Shown here one piece after another: positions 26,844 through 35,379 of a stretch of 64,000 nt of DNA. Source of the stretch: a marine actinobacterium MedAcidi-G1 (GTDB lineage Bacteria > Actinomycetota > Acidimicrobiia > Acidimicrobiales > MedAcidi-G1). Where the stretch lies: positions 24,796 through 88,795 of the forward strand of contig JUEM01000002.1 in the NCBI GenBank assembly GCA_000817085.1, in the 5' to 3' direction. Position 1 is the stretch's first letter, and the number at the start of each line of letters is the position of its first letter. Under the pieces are notes generated by a model, which saw only the letters and a program-made list of their open reading frames with translations, did no database searches and was not told where the DNA came from. The position numbers and the translations under genes are program-made.

Positions 26844-28270
26844 GTTTTATCTTCTGAAAAAGAAATCGATTCTTGTTTCGTACTTATGCGAACCTTCCTG
26901 ATCCTTTCGAAGAGAAACTGTATCCCAAAGGCAGCAAAAATTATTATTGAGATTTCAGCTGAAACGCGGTATCTGGTTGTTCCCATAGTTATAGCAGCGA
27001 GAAATGTGGTAATTAAAGGCATAGCTATGAGTGGCAACAAAGCTCCTTTTTTATTCTTGAGTTTAATCAGACCAAGAATTGACAGAGGCAACAGAGCATA
27101 ATACTGAAAAAGTCCTATAAGTGAAAGACTGAAATTTCTTCCCTCAACAAGTTTGTCAGCGCGCAACTGCTCTATTGGAGAGTAAAAACCCCATAAACGA
27201 GCTATCCGCTTCGGGATGACATTGGTAATAAGACGTTTCTTGTTGTCCGCAGCGTAGTCAATGCCTCTTGAGCGATACTCCTTATCACGAACTGATTCAT
27301 CAGTAGGTTCACCATCTTTTCCTACAGGTTGAGGTAAACCGCACAAATATTCCCAGTAACCCTGTTTATCTCCAAAGTAAGTTGCGTCACAATTAGTCTG
27401 CGCCATTAAAATTCCTGAACCATTTGAGAGGAATACCGGCTCTTCGAACTGGATTAAATTCCTAGCGACCCAAGGCATCATCACCGAAATAACAATAACT
27501 CCTACAAGTAAATATTTGATCAATCGTTTTTTCAGCGTCTCAGATGAAGTGCGTAGAATAGGTAATGCCAAAAAAGGAATAGCGATTATTAATTCAGCCC
27601 TTGTGAGAATTGCCAACCCTCCTATCACAGCGAATGCTGATACAAGGTAAAGGGAACTCTTACGGTATAGACGAGCGGAAAGTCCAATTATAATTGCCAC
27701 TATTGGTATAACGAGAGTTTCTGACATTAGCAGTCCGTCATTTAACCATAGAAATGCATATATTGAAGCTATTCCTGCGGCGATCAGTCCACTTTTCTCA
27801 CCAACTACTTCACGCGCTGCCCAACCAATAGTCAAAACACCGACGGAACCTATTAAAGCAGAAAAAATTTGTTGAATAAAAACACTATCTAATCCGATCA
27901 AAACCGGAAATGCCAAAAATAAAACCCAAAGAGGCGGGTGGCCAGCCGTTGGTTCTATGTGTCCGACGGGAAGACTTTGGTTCGCGGTTTTAGTTAGGTA
28001 TGAGGGGTCTTCAATGAAGAGCAGTTCTTGAGCTCCCCCGAACATGTATCTATATGGCTCAATAAATCCGAGACCATCAACAAGAAAGCGGGAAGCATGA
28101 TGGTAGTAAAAGGCGTCCCCATTTAACGGATCTCCTTTTTCAACAAAAATCACGTATAGAACTCTTACAAGGAAAGCAAAAAGAGAAATGAGAAGCAGTT
28201 TGAAATAAAATGGTCTTTTTTGAAATTTTAGAAAGTTGCCTAGAGGATCACGTAGCAATGGAATTATCAC
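26837..28270 (-). CDS. GT39-like membrane glycosyltransferase (paralogue)
   Basis: A 477-residue GT-C type membrane protein with about ten spans. GDAFYYH in the first external loop, GHIEPTAGHPP and the later CDATYFG and PIEQLRAD blocks match the protein at 24602-26008 position by position, showing duplication. A GTG start at 28270 is used; the N-terminal 25 residues are cytoplasmic and basic. It lies 22 bases after the flavoprotein gene in the same operon. It probably transfers a sugar from a polyprenyl phosphate donor to an envelope glycan. Confidence 0.78.
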   Translation of the reverse strand: MIIPLLRDPLGNFLKFQKRPFYFKLLLISLFAFLVRVLYVIFVEKGDPLNGDAFYYHHASRFLVDGLGFIEPYRYMFGGAQELLFIEDPSYLTKTANQSLPVGHIEPTAGHPPLWVLFLAFPVLIGLDSVFIQQIFSALIGSVGVLTIGWAAREVVGEKSGLIAAGIASIYAFLWLNDGLLMSETLVIPIVAIIIGLSARLYRKSSLYLVSAFAVIGGLAILTRAELIIAIPFLALPILRTSSETLKKRLIKYLLVGVIVISVMMPWVARNLIQFEEPVFLSNGSGILMAQTNCDATYFGDKQGYWEYLCGLPQPVGKDGEPTDESVRDKEYRSRGIDYAADNKKRLITNVIPKRIARLWGFYSPIEQLRADKLVEGRNFSLSLIGLFQYYALLPLSILGLIKLKNKKGALLPLIAMPLITTFLAAITMGTTRYRVSAEISIIIFAAFGIQFLFERIRKVRISTKQESISFSEDKTC

Positions 28271-28292
28271 TTTCAGTACCTAAAGAGGGCTT

Positions 28293-29726
28293 TCAAGTCT
28301 CGATAACCTCTTCGTGGTAATCCTGTTCCACATTCACAGACCAAATATCATGATCAGCTCCGAGAATATTTTCAACACTTAAAATGGCAGTGAGCATAGA
28401 ATGGTCTTGATTGTTGTAGCGGTGCATGCCGTTTCTGCCGACTGGAAAAATATTCTCGGCGTTTTGTTTCAACCACGTTTTAATCGTTTCGACATTTTCG
28501 AAATAGTTTTTGTCGTACATCGGGTAAGCCTTTGGCATCCGAACGACGTAAGCCTCCTCAACACATTCAGAATTTAACAGTCCCAGAATACCCATTTCGG
28601 ATTTGCCAAGACTTATTAGATCAGCGTCAGGAGTATTCCAAATTTCATCACCTTCAGTAACGAAGTACTCAAGACCGAGACAAGTTTTTCCGTCTTTAAC
28701 TAAGTAAGGAGACCACCTTCCAAAGTTTTGAACTCGGCCAACTTGGACATCAGGCGAGTGTATGTAAATCCAGTTATCAGGGAAACCTTCTTCTTCGGGA
28801 ACCACCAGTGCGACGGTTATGTGCTCACGAAAGGTCAGCGAGAGCGCAGCTTCTCTGACGTGTTCAGGAGCCGGGGGATCCATAGCCAGAAGTAGTTTAG
28901 AAATTGGCATCGAGGAAATTATGTGCGAAGTAAGAAAAGTTTCAGGTCCATTAGGGCTCTCAGTAATTACTTTGTTTGCATTACCATTTGAATGCTTAAT
29001 AGAAGTTACAGAGTTCTGAAAAACAACATTGCTACCTTGATCTTGTATGAGTTGGTGGCATTTCTCCCACATCATTCCCGGGCCCAGTTTCGGATATTCA
29101 AATTCTTCGATGAGACTTGTAATTTCTTTCTGATTCCTCTTTGGCATTAGTGAATTTAATACGGCTTTAAAAAGAGAAAGATTTTTAATACGTTGTGCAG
29201 CCCAGTCGGCTTGTATTTCGCTTGCATCAACACCCCAAACTTTTTCAGTGTAAGTTTTAAAAAACATTCTGTAGAGCCGCCAACCGAACCTACTTACCGT
29301 CCAACCTTCAAAAGTACTTACATCTGATGGCTTCTTGATTCTCACCCAAAGATATGAAAGAGCACATAAGAAAGATTCGAAAAGACCAAGATTTTTTAGT
29401 GCATTACTAGCTTTTAGAGGGTAGTCATAAAAGCGACCTTTGTAGAAGATGCGACTCATTCGCGGCCTTAAAAGAAAGTCGCCTTCGTCGAGGATTTCAT
29501 GCCAGAGGTCAGAAACCATAGGTACTTTTGTGAAAAAGCGGTGACCTCCTATATCGAAGCGCCAACCGTCTCTTACCTCAGTACGGCTGATACCACCAAC
29601 GATGGAATCAGCTTCTAGAACCGTACTTTTTACGCCGTGTTTCCCAAGATGGTATGCAGCAGTAAGACCTGCTGGCCCGGCCCCGATAATAATTGGATCA
29701 ATATTTTGATTGTCATTAATAGTCAC
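28293..29726 (-). CDS. UDP-galactopyranose-mutase-like FAD protein
   Basis: A 477-residue flavoprotein with an N-terminal FAD-binding GAGPAG (15-20), the GGISRTEVRDGWRFDIGGH segment near 44-62 and a closing motif with SVENILGADHD. This matches the group of NAD(P)/FAD amine-oxidase-fold proteins close to UDP-galactopyranose mutase that sit in glycan loci. A ring-contracting mutase or another sugar redox role is possible. It starts at GTG 29726 with TATGAT eight bases upstream, and heads the minus-strand operon with two GT39-like proteins and the deacetylase. Confidence 0.78.
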   Translation of the reverse strand: MTINDNQNIDPIIIGAGPAGLTAAYHLGKHGVKSTVLEADSIVGGISRTEVRDGWRFDIGGHRFFTKVPMVSDLWHEILDEGDFLLRPRMSRIFYKGRFYDYPLKASNALKNLGLFESFLCALSYLWVRIKKPSDVSTFEGWTVSRFGWRLYRMFFKTYTEKVWGVDASEIQADWAAQRIKNLSLFKAVLNSLMPKRNQKEITSLIEEFEYPKLGPGMMWEKCHQLIQDQGSNVVFQNSVTSIKHSNGNANKVITESPNGPETFLTSHIISSMPISKLLLAMDPPAPEHVREAALSLTFREHITVALVVPEEEGFPDNWIYIHSPDVQVGRVQNFGRWSPYLVKDGKTCLGLEYFVTEGDEIWNTPDADLISLGKSEMGILGLLNSECVEEAYVVRMPKAYPMYDKNYFENVETIKTWLKQNAENIFPVGRNGMHRYNNQDHSMLTAILSVENILGADHDIWSVNVEQDYHEEVIET

Positions 29727-29734
29727 TAATACGG

Positions 29735-29740
29735 ATCATA
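29735..29740 (-). promoter_or_regulatory. Candidate -10 box of the flavoprotein operon
   Basis: TATGAT, one base from the TATAAT consensus, lies eight bases before GTG 29726 on the minus strand. No ribosome binding site is present, so the message may be leaderless. Confidence 0.45.
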
Positions 29741-29820
29741 GAAGCCCAAAAGGGATAGAGGGGAAAATAAGCAAAAATTACTTCTATTGGCCTGAGATAT
29801 TTCTCTAACTCATGTAGGGG

Positions 29821-29826
29821 TACGAT
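29821..29826 (+). promoter_or_regulatory. Candidate -10 box, leaderless GT39-like message
   Basis: TACGAT is followed by six bases and GTG 29833. It is the same hexamer as in the tRNA-Ala promoter candidate and there is no Shine-Dalgarno sequence. Confidence 0.45.
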
Positions 29827-29832
29827 CTAATT

Positions 29833-31368
29833 GTGACTGAAAAAATTGATTTTCAAAAAAGTGTGTTTTGGGTAGTTGCCATGACAGGAATTGCATTTGG
29901 AGTCATTTTCAATTTCTTGCCTATGACACCGCTTTGGCTCGACGAAGCTCAGTCGGCTTCTATAGCGGAAGAGAGTTTTTCTTCTCTTGTGGAAGCTTTG
30001 CGCCACGACGGTCACCCACCTCTGTATTACTTTCTTTTAGGGTTCTGGGCAGATTTATTCGGAAATTCAGATTTTACCCTGAGGGCCTTTTCTGGACTTT
30101 TGGGTTGTTTGGCAATTGTGATGACCTGGTTCACTTTTCGCATTCACATGGGCAAGAGAGAGTCACTGATAGCTGCCTCTCTAATGGCATCAAGCCCTTT
30201 TGCTATCAGATATGCGACAGAAGTTCGCATGTATTCATTAATAATTTTTTTGCTTCTGTGCGTCTATTTAAATTTCTACAAAGCTACGGTTACGCAAAAT
30301 TCAAATACTAAAAACAGATTTTTTTATGCGGTATCTCTTGCTTGCTTATTGATGACCCATTATTGGTCACTTTTCTTTCTTGCTGGGCTCGTATCTTTTC
30401 TCTTGATTAGGGCTATGAGAAGTTCTGGTGAAGAAAAAAAGAATTACAAGCGTCTAATAACATGGAGTGCAGGAGCCTGCATTCCTTTTGTTTTCTGGCT
30501 ACCGGTTTTCCTCGAGCAGTTAGAACATACAGGAACCCCTTGGTCAAAAGCACCCAGGCCAACAGTTGTTCTGGCTTTGACTCTAGAAGCTTTTGGCGGA
30601 GGCAAAGGATCAGAAGCATTATTGGTAGCAGTCGCGCTCTCTTTATTAGTGTCACTTGGAGTTTTCACTCGAATTAACGAAAAAGGATCTGGATTAGAAA
30701 TTGGTTTAAATGAACTTTACTGGTTGAAAGAAATTTGTCTTATTTCTGTTTGCACAATGATTCTTGGCTCGACAGTAAGTCTTTTAACAGACACAGCCTT
30801 TCAAGGTAGATACGGAGTTTTCTTCTTTCCTTTTGTAATTTTTGCTTCTGCTGTCGGGTTGTCGCGCCTGCCGTCAAAGGTAACTCTTTTACTTCTCACA
30901 CTTTTGTTGCTTCTTTGTTCTGTCTCAGTTGCCAGAGAACTCTCACGGGATCGAACTCAACTCGGAGAGATTGCGGACGTTATTACTAATGAGGGAAAGG
31001 AAGGAGATTCGATCGTTTTTTGTCCCGATCAGTTAGCTCCAGCAGGAAACAGAGTTTTGGGCAAGGGTTATGAATTTTTTTCTTACCCATCACTGGAGAG
31101 CGGAGAGCGAATCGACTGGTATGACTACAGGGAGCGAAATCTTGAATCTTCACCTTTGCTTATAGCTGAAGATCTCTTAGCTAGAAGTAGCAGTGAGCAA
31201 AATATTTGGCTCGTGTGGATAGATGGATTCGATTCCTTTGGAAAACAATGTGGTTCATTCAGGTCAGAACTAAGTAAGCGACTAAGTGGCGGTGAAACTC
31301 TGGTTAATGCTGACGGTGATGAGTATTACAACCCCGCAAATCTTGTTCGATACGACGGTAACAAGTAA
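29833..31368 (+). CDS. GT39-type membrane glycosyltransferase
   Basis: A 511-residue GT-C fold protein with about nine or ten membrane spans in its first 380 residues and a soluble C-terminal domain. The catalytic-type LDEAQSA (residues 36-42) and DGHPPLYYFLL (59-69) are the hallmark of the dolichyl-phosphate-mannose protein mannosyltransferase-like group. The start is GTG 29833. It overlaps the PIG-V-like gene by one base (TAATG). The two form the only plus-strand unit at this end of the locus. Sugar and acceptor unknown. Confidence 0.8.
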   Translation: MTEKIDFQKSVFWVVAMTGIAFGVIFNFLPMTPLWLDEAQSASIAEESFSSLVEALRHDGHPPLYYFLLGFWADLFGNSDFTLRAFSGLLGCLAIVMTWFTFRIHMGKRESLIAASLMASSPFAIRYATEVRMYSLIIFLLLCVYLNFYKATVTQNSNTKNRFFYAVSLACLLMTHYWSLFFLAGLVSFLLIRAMRSSGEEKKNYKRLITWSAGACIPFVFWLPVFLEQLEHTGTPWSKAPRPTVVLALTLEAFGGGKGSEALLVAVALSLLVSLGVFTRINEKGSGLEIGLNELYWLKEICLISVCTMILGSTVSLLTDTAFQGRYGVFFFPFVIFASAVGLSRLPSKVTLLLLTLLLLLCSVSVARELSRDRTQLGEIADVITNEGKEGDSIVFCPDQLAPAGNRVLGKGYEFFSYPSLESGERIDWYDYRERNLESSPLLIAEDLLARSSSEQNIWLVWIDGFDSFGKQCGSFRSELSKRLSGGETLVNADGDEYYNPANLVRYDGNK

Positions 31369-32504
31369 TGAAATCTGAGAGAATTAAATCATTAAATTGG
31401 ACAAGTAGTAGTAATTTCTGTCGTGAAGCACTCTTAGTGTTGCCAGCATTCATTATCTCAAAATGTCTTGTTTTTCTAGCTTGGATATTGAGCAAATTAC
31501 TTTCAGGTACTTTTGACCCACCAAATGGGGAAAGATTCGATCGAGGTTTGATGGCATGGGATGGAGATTGGTACGCCTCTATAGTTGCAAACGGTTATGA
31601 CGATGTGGTTAGGGAAGGGATTAGATTTTTCCCTGGATATGTAATTCTGGGGCGTCTCTTCGATGTTTTAATTCCGGGACCTGTTTCTATTTCTTTGATC
31701 CTCATAGCAAATCTTGCTTCCTTAATAGCCTTGGTGGCAATTAAAAAATTAGTTTTCCTTGAAACCCGTGATGAGAGATTGGCCAAGCGTTCTGTTTGGT
31801 TGCTCTCTATTTTCCCATCTTCTTTCGTGCTTACATGGGCTTATGCGGAGAGTCTCTTCTTAACTTTTAGCATTTATTGCTTTATAGGTCTTCGTAAAGA
31901 GCAATGGAAGACAGTTATTTTTTGTTCATTTGCGGCAGCTTTAGTTAGACCCACTGGTTTACTTCTAACTATTCCAATACTCTGGACAATTTGGGAAAAT
32001 CGGAAAATAAACCAAAGGAGAGGATTATTTGAGTCAACTGCGGCTCTATCCAGCGGATTCATCGGAAGCGGTATATACATACTCTGGGCGTCACTCCACT
32101 TTGATCAAACTCTCGCTCCGATAAAAGCACAGGAGTCTCTAAGAGGTAGTTTTGTCGATCCCTTTTCTAGAATCATTAAAGGAATCGCTCGGGTATTCAC
32201 TGGGGCTTCGCCAACTGAAACTTTGCATGTAGTTTCTGCTCTACTACTGTTCTTTTTATTGGTCAAACTTTTTAAAGAATGGCCTCTAAGGTATGTACTT
32301 TTCTCGGCTAGCTGTATAGCAGTAGCACTTGCAGCAGAGAACATAAACAGTCTTGAGAGGTACGCTTTAAATGGATTTCCAATAATTCTGGGTGTTTTAT
32401 CACTTTCTAGTCAAGCTAGGCTTCGCTTCGCTGTTCCTTTTATCTCAGCTTGTTGCATGGTTTCTTTATGTGTGTTTGCTTGGTTGGGTGTCTACGTTCC
32501 TTAA
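31368..32504 (+). CDS. PIG-V-like mannosyltransferase
   Basis: A 378-residue membrane protein with about nine spans, related to the PIG-V (GPI mannosyltransferase II) family found in Actinobacteria. The conserved AWDGDWY motif lies in the first external loop (about residues 63-69), followed by IRFFPGY. Bacterial members are thought to use polyprenyl-phosphate-mannose for lipoglycan or glycoprotein mannosylation. Translation is coupled to the GT39-like gene upstream. It converges on a lipoprotein hydrolase gene after 11 bases. Confidence 0.78.
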   Translation: MKSERIKSLNWTSSSNFCREALLVLPAFIISKCLVFLAWILSKLLSGTFDPPNGERFDRGLMAWDGDWYASIVANGYDDVVREGIRFFPGYVILGRLFDVLIPGPVSISLILIANLASLIALVAIKKLVFLETRDERLAKRSVWLLSIFPSSFVLTWAYAESLFLTFSIYCFIGLRKEQWKTVIFCSFAAALVRPTGLLLTIPILWTIWENRKINQRRGLFESTAALSSGFIGSGIYILWASLHFDQTLAPIKAQESLRGSFVDPFSRIIKGIARVFTGASPTETLHVVSALLLFFLLVKLFKEWPLRYVLFSASCIAVALAAENINSLERYALNGFPIILGVLSLSSQARLRFAVPFISACCMVSLCVFAWLGVYVP

Positions 32505-32515
32505 ATAAACTGTGT

Positions 32516-33940
32516 TCAGCAAGGTGCATTTTCAGCAACCCACCGGCTACCAGTGAAAAACTTGTAGACAAGTTCTTTTGCGCATTGGTCGCTCAAGGAA
32601 GGGGCATGTGTCCAATTCTCTCTCTTCACCAAAATAGAATTTGGTAAAATTTCCTGCGTTTTTGAAGACCAGGCGACTGGTGTGATTGGATCAAGCAAAC
32701 CTCCAAGTATTAAGGCTTCTGTCTCAAATGATTGAAAAAAAGTTTCCTTCAAAATAGTTTCATCAGGACTCCAAATTGCACAGATTTCCTGAAGGACTTT
32801 CTCTCTTTCAGTCAGAGCTGAAGCGATAGGAGTTGAATACTGTTCAATAAGAGGATTGTTTTTTGGAAGTTCGTCAAGACATTCAGAAGAGAATTGCGCA
32901 CCTTCACTTAATTCATCACCTTCTGAATACCCAGAAATGCCAACAGTCAAGAGAGAACTCATGGCTTCCGCCATACGGCCATTTAGTGCCAGTACCACAG
33001 CTTTTGGAACGATGTTTCTTCCATCTGGATGGGCAAGAGTTTTTGCTAGTTGGGATGCAAATACTGTGTCATCAACAGGAATGCTTTTTTCACCATCTGA
33101 AAATATAATCGGATTTTTGTGAAGATCTATGAGCAACTCACCGAGACACTCGGATATGGGTTTTTGTTCATTTGAACAATCAGGGATTTCTTGATCAAGA
33201 ACTATAGTGTCGCATTCTTTTATTTTTTGACAGTTGTTGATTGCAAAATTTATTGCCAGTTCTGACTCGTATGGTAAAGAGTCATAGGCTGCCACGTGAC
33301 TAGGAAGAGGTGAATCTAGAACAACGCTATTAACTGCTGCTTGGTCGATGGCAACTAACTCGAGTGCTATTCGCGAACCAAAAGAAACACCGTACAAATT
33401 CCACTTGTTAATCCCTAAGGCGATTCGGAGGTCAACTATGTCTTCAGCGATTTCTGAAATTCGATAGGAAGAAAAATTTATTCCTTCTGAAGAAAGCCTC
33501 GTTTTGCAATCTGAAATTGATTCTGCTGTTAAACCACCATCAACTTCCCAGCAGTCTAGAGAAGGTTTAGATTCACCTGAACCTTTTTGATCAACCAAAA
33601 TTAAATCATGAGAATTTAGTAGTTCGGATTGAGGTGTTAGCCATATATGCCGATCAAAAATTGACCTCCCGCCTGGCCCACCGTGAAGGAAAAGAATTGG
33701 CTTATGGGTAGCTTTCGTAGATTTAATTACTGCAAAAGCTGTATCCGAGTTGCCTTCGCTGTGGTAGTAGCAGTTGATTATCAAGGGTGTAGGGACCACC
33801 TCTCCAGGGCACTTTTCAATGCTTTGAGTAATGTTGTCGAGCTCCTCATGACGTGATCCACAAGAAGTGAGAGAAATCAAAAAAACTAATGCTAAGAAGC
33901 TCAAAATAAGCCTAATTTTCAACTTTAAAACATCCCTCAT
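32516..33940 (-). CDS. Secreted alpha/beta hydrolase lipoprotein (TAP-like)
   Basis: A 474-residue exported lipoprotein: the signal peptide ends in LTSC with C27. An alpha/beta-hydrolase fold follows, with oxyanion motif HGGPGG, nucleophile GVSFGS, and a C-terminal TAP-like region with GGLLDPITP and NWTHAP carrying the catalytic Asp and His. This is the tripeptidyl aminopeptidase/proline iminopeptidase group, acting on peptides outside the cell. The ATG at 33940 is used; GTG 33955 is an alternative, and neither has a clear ribosome binding site. Confidence 0.82.
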   Translation of the reverse strand: MRDVLKLKIRLILSFLALVFLISLTSCGSRHEELDNITQSIEKCPGEVVPTPLIINCYYHSEGNSDTAFAVIKSTKATHKPILFLHGGPGGRSIFDRHIWLTPQSELLNSHDLILVDQKGSGESKPSLDCWEVDGGLTAESISDCKTRLSSEGINFSSYRISEIAEDIVDLRIALGINKWNLYGVSFGSRIALELVAIDQAAVNSVVLDSPLPSHVAAYDSLPYESELAINFAINNCQKIKECDTIVLDQEIPDCSNEQKPISECLGELLIDLHKNPIIFSDGEKSIPVDDTVFASQLAKTLAHPDGRNIVPKAVVLALNGRMAEAMSSLLTVGISGYSEGDELSEGAQFSSECLDELPKNNPLIEQYSTPIASALTEREKVLQEICAIWSPDETILKETFFQSFETEALILGGLLDPITPVAWSSKTQEILPNSILVKRENWTHAPSLSDQCAKELVYKFFTGSRWVAENAPC

Positions 33941-34008
33941 TAAAAGAGAAGCCACTTAAATGGCCAAAAATTGATTTTACTGTCACAGGCACATGACAAT
34001 CTATAAAT

Positions 34009-34230
34009 ATGAATTTTAAAGAAAGAGAAAATAAGTTATTAATTGATTGTGAAAAGTGCACTAAACAAGAATCACAACACTGTGGAGACTGTGTAGTTAC
34101 TTTCTTATGTGGAGATACTGATTCAACGGCAGTAGTAATTAATCTTGACGAATATCGCTCCATTAAGCAGATAGTAGCGGCTGGTTTGGTGCCTCCATTG
34201 CGTTATTCGGAGCCGATTAGGGTTTTTTAA
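34009..34230 (+). CDS. Small cysteine-rich protein, conserved type
   Basis: A 73-residue protein with five cysteines at 14, 17, 25, 28 and 34 (two CxxC pairs and one more), followed by a short hydrophobic strand and a helix. This fits binding of zinc or an iron-sulfur cluster. Similar small Cys-rich proteins are, as I recall, common in Actinobacteria, with unknown role. It lies 27 bases ahead of queG, an iron-sulfur enzyme gene, on the same strand, though queG may have its own promoter. Codon pattern and position support a real gene. Confidence 0.62.
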   Translation: MNFKERENKLLIDCEKCTKQESQHCGDCVVTFLCGDTDSTAVVINLDEYRSIKQIVAAGLVPPLRYSEPIRVF

Positions 34231-34245
34231 AGCTTCAAGGTCTCA

Positions 34246-34251
34246 TAAAAT
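34246..34251 (+). promoter_or_regulatory. Candidate -10 box, leaderless queG message
   Basis: TAAAAT is followed by six bases and ATG 34258. No Shine-Dalgarno sequence is present. Confidence 0.38.
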
Positions 34252-34257
34252 TCGATA

Positions 34258-35379
34258 ATGAGTCTTGAGGTAAATAATGACTTGGGGTATGAGTATTTTG
34301 AAAAGATCTCAAAATTAGCCCCAAAATTGGGTTTATCGGCATTGGGTGTTACCAACGCGGATCCCTTTCTGGAAACGCGCATTGAAATAGAACGAAGAAA
34401 AGAAAAAGAGCTTCATGGAGGAATGCAGTTTACTTTTCGAAACCCTGAACGTTCAACAACCCCAAAAATGATAATGAAAGATGCAAAATCATTAATTGTA
34501 GGAGCTCTCAGAACACCAGCTCCGCGGCTCGAAACAGTGTCTAGTGAGGCTCTAAGAATTGCTGCATACGCACGAAAGGATTATTACAGCGTTCTTCGTG
34601 AAGCTCTGACAGAGATCTCTGAAATATTAAAAAAAGATGGCTGGAAAGCACAGGTTGTTGCAGATGAAAATTCTTTGGTCGACCGTGCAGCAGCTATTCG
34701 GGCAGGTATCGGATGGCACGGTAAAAATGGCAATGTTTTGATTCCCGGACAGGGGAGTTGGTTTGTTTTGGGCTCGATTGTTACAAATGTCGAACTTCCT
34801 TTAAGCGAAAAAGTTCAACAAGACTGCGGCGTCTGTAAGCGCTGCATAGACGCTTGCCCTACAGGGGCAATTATTGAGCCAGGAGTAGTAGACGCAAGAA
34901 AATGTATTGCATGGCTTGTTCAGGCTCCAGGAATAATTCCCCACGAATACCGAGAAAGTATAGAGCATCGTATTTATGGGTGTGATGATTGCCAAGAGGT
35001 GTGTCCAGAGGGAAGAGAAGAGCGGAATAGTGATGGGGAACCTGAGATCAAGGCGGATTATCTTGCTTCGGAAATTTTAGAAGCCGAAGATGAAGAACTT
35101 TTAGATCGTTTTTCTTCTTGGTACATAGCAGAAAGAAATCCTCGTTATCTAAAACGCAACGCTCTAGTTTCAATCGGCAATTCAAAAGAAACAGAGAATG
35201 AGCTATTTAAGGCTCTCTTAACAGAATACTTACTTAACTCAGACTCTTTATTAAGAAGTCATGCAGTATGGGCCAGTATTCGCTTGGGTCATAAAGAACT
35301 TGTAGATTTGGTAAAAAATGATTCTGATCCTCTGGTTGTAAATGAAATTATGCTGGCTAAGGCAGAGGGTCATTTATGA
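34258..35379 (+). CDS. queG: Epoxyqueuosine reductase
   Basis: A 373-residue QueG, the cobalamin- and iron-sulfur-dependent enzyme for the last step of queuosine synthesis in tRNA. The first ferredoxin-like cluster has C190, C193, C196 and C200 (CPTGA), the second C242, C245 and C249. The N-terminal DUF1730 region (about 50-150) and the conserved RAAAIRAGIGWHGKNG block are present. A C-terminal helical (HEAT-like) part follows. It overlaps the GT4 gene by 4 bases (ATGA). No other queuosine gene is in the window. Confidence 0.93.
   Translation: MSLEVNNDLGYEYFEKISKLAPKLGLSALGVTNADPFLETRIEIERRKEKELHGGMQFTFRNPERSTTPKMIMKDAKSLIVGALRTPAPRLETVSSEALRIAAYARKDYYSVLREALTEISEILKKDGWKAQVVADENSLVDRAAAIRAGIGWHGKNGNVLIPGQGSWFVLGSIVTNVELPLSEKVQQDCGVCKRCIDACPTGAIIEPGVVDARKCIAWLVQAPGIIPHEYRESIEHRIYGCDDCQEVCPEGREERNSDGEPEIKADYLASEILEAEDEELLDRFSSWYIAERNPRYLKRNALVSIGNSKETENELFKALLTEYLLNSDSLLRSHAVWASIRLGHKELVDLVKNDSDPLVVNEIMLAKAEGHL

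Noticed and set aside
29868..30311. 147-codon open frame on the plus strand
   Set aside because: Out-of-frame overlap with the GT39-like gene 29833-31368; no ribosome binding site and no family features.
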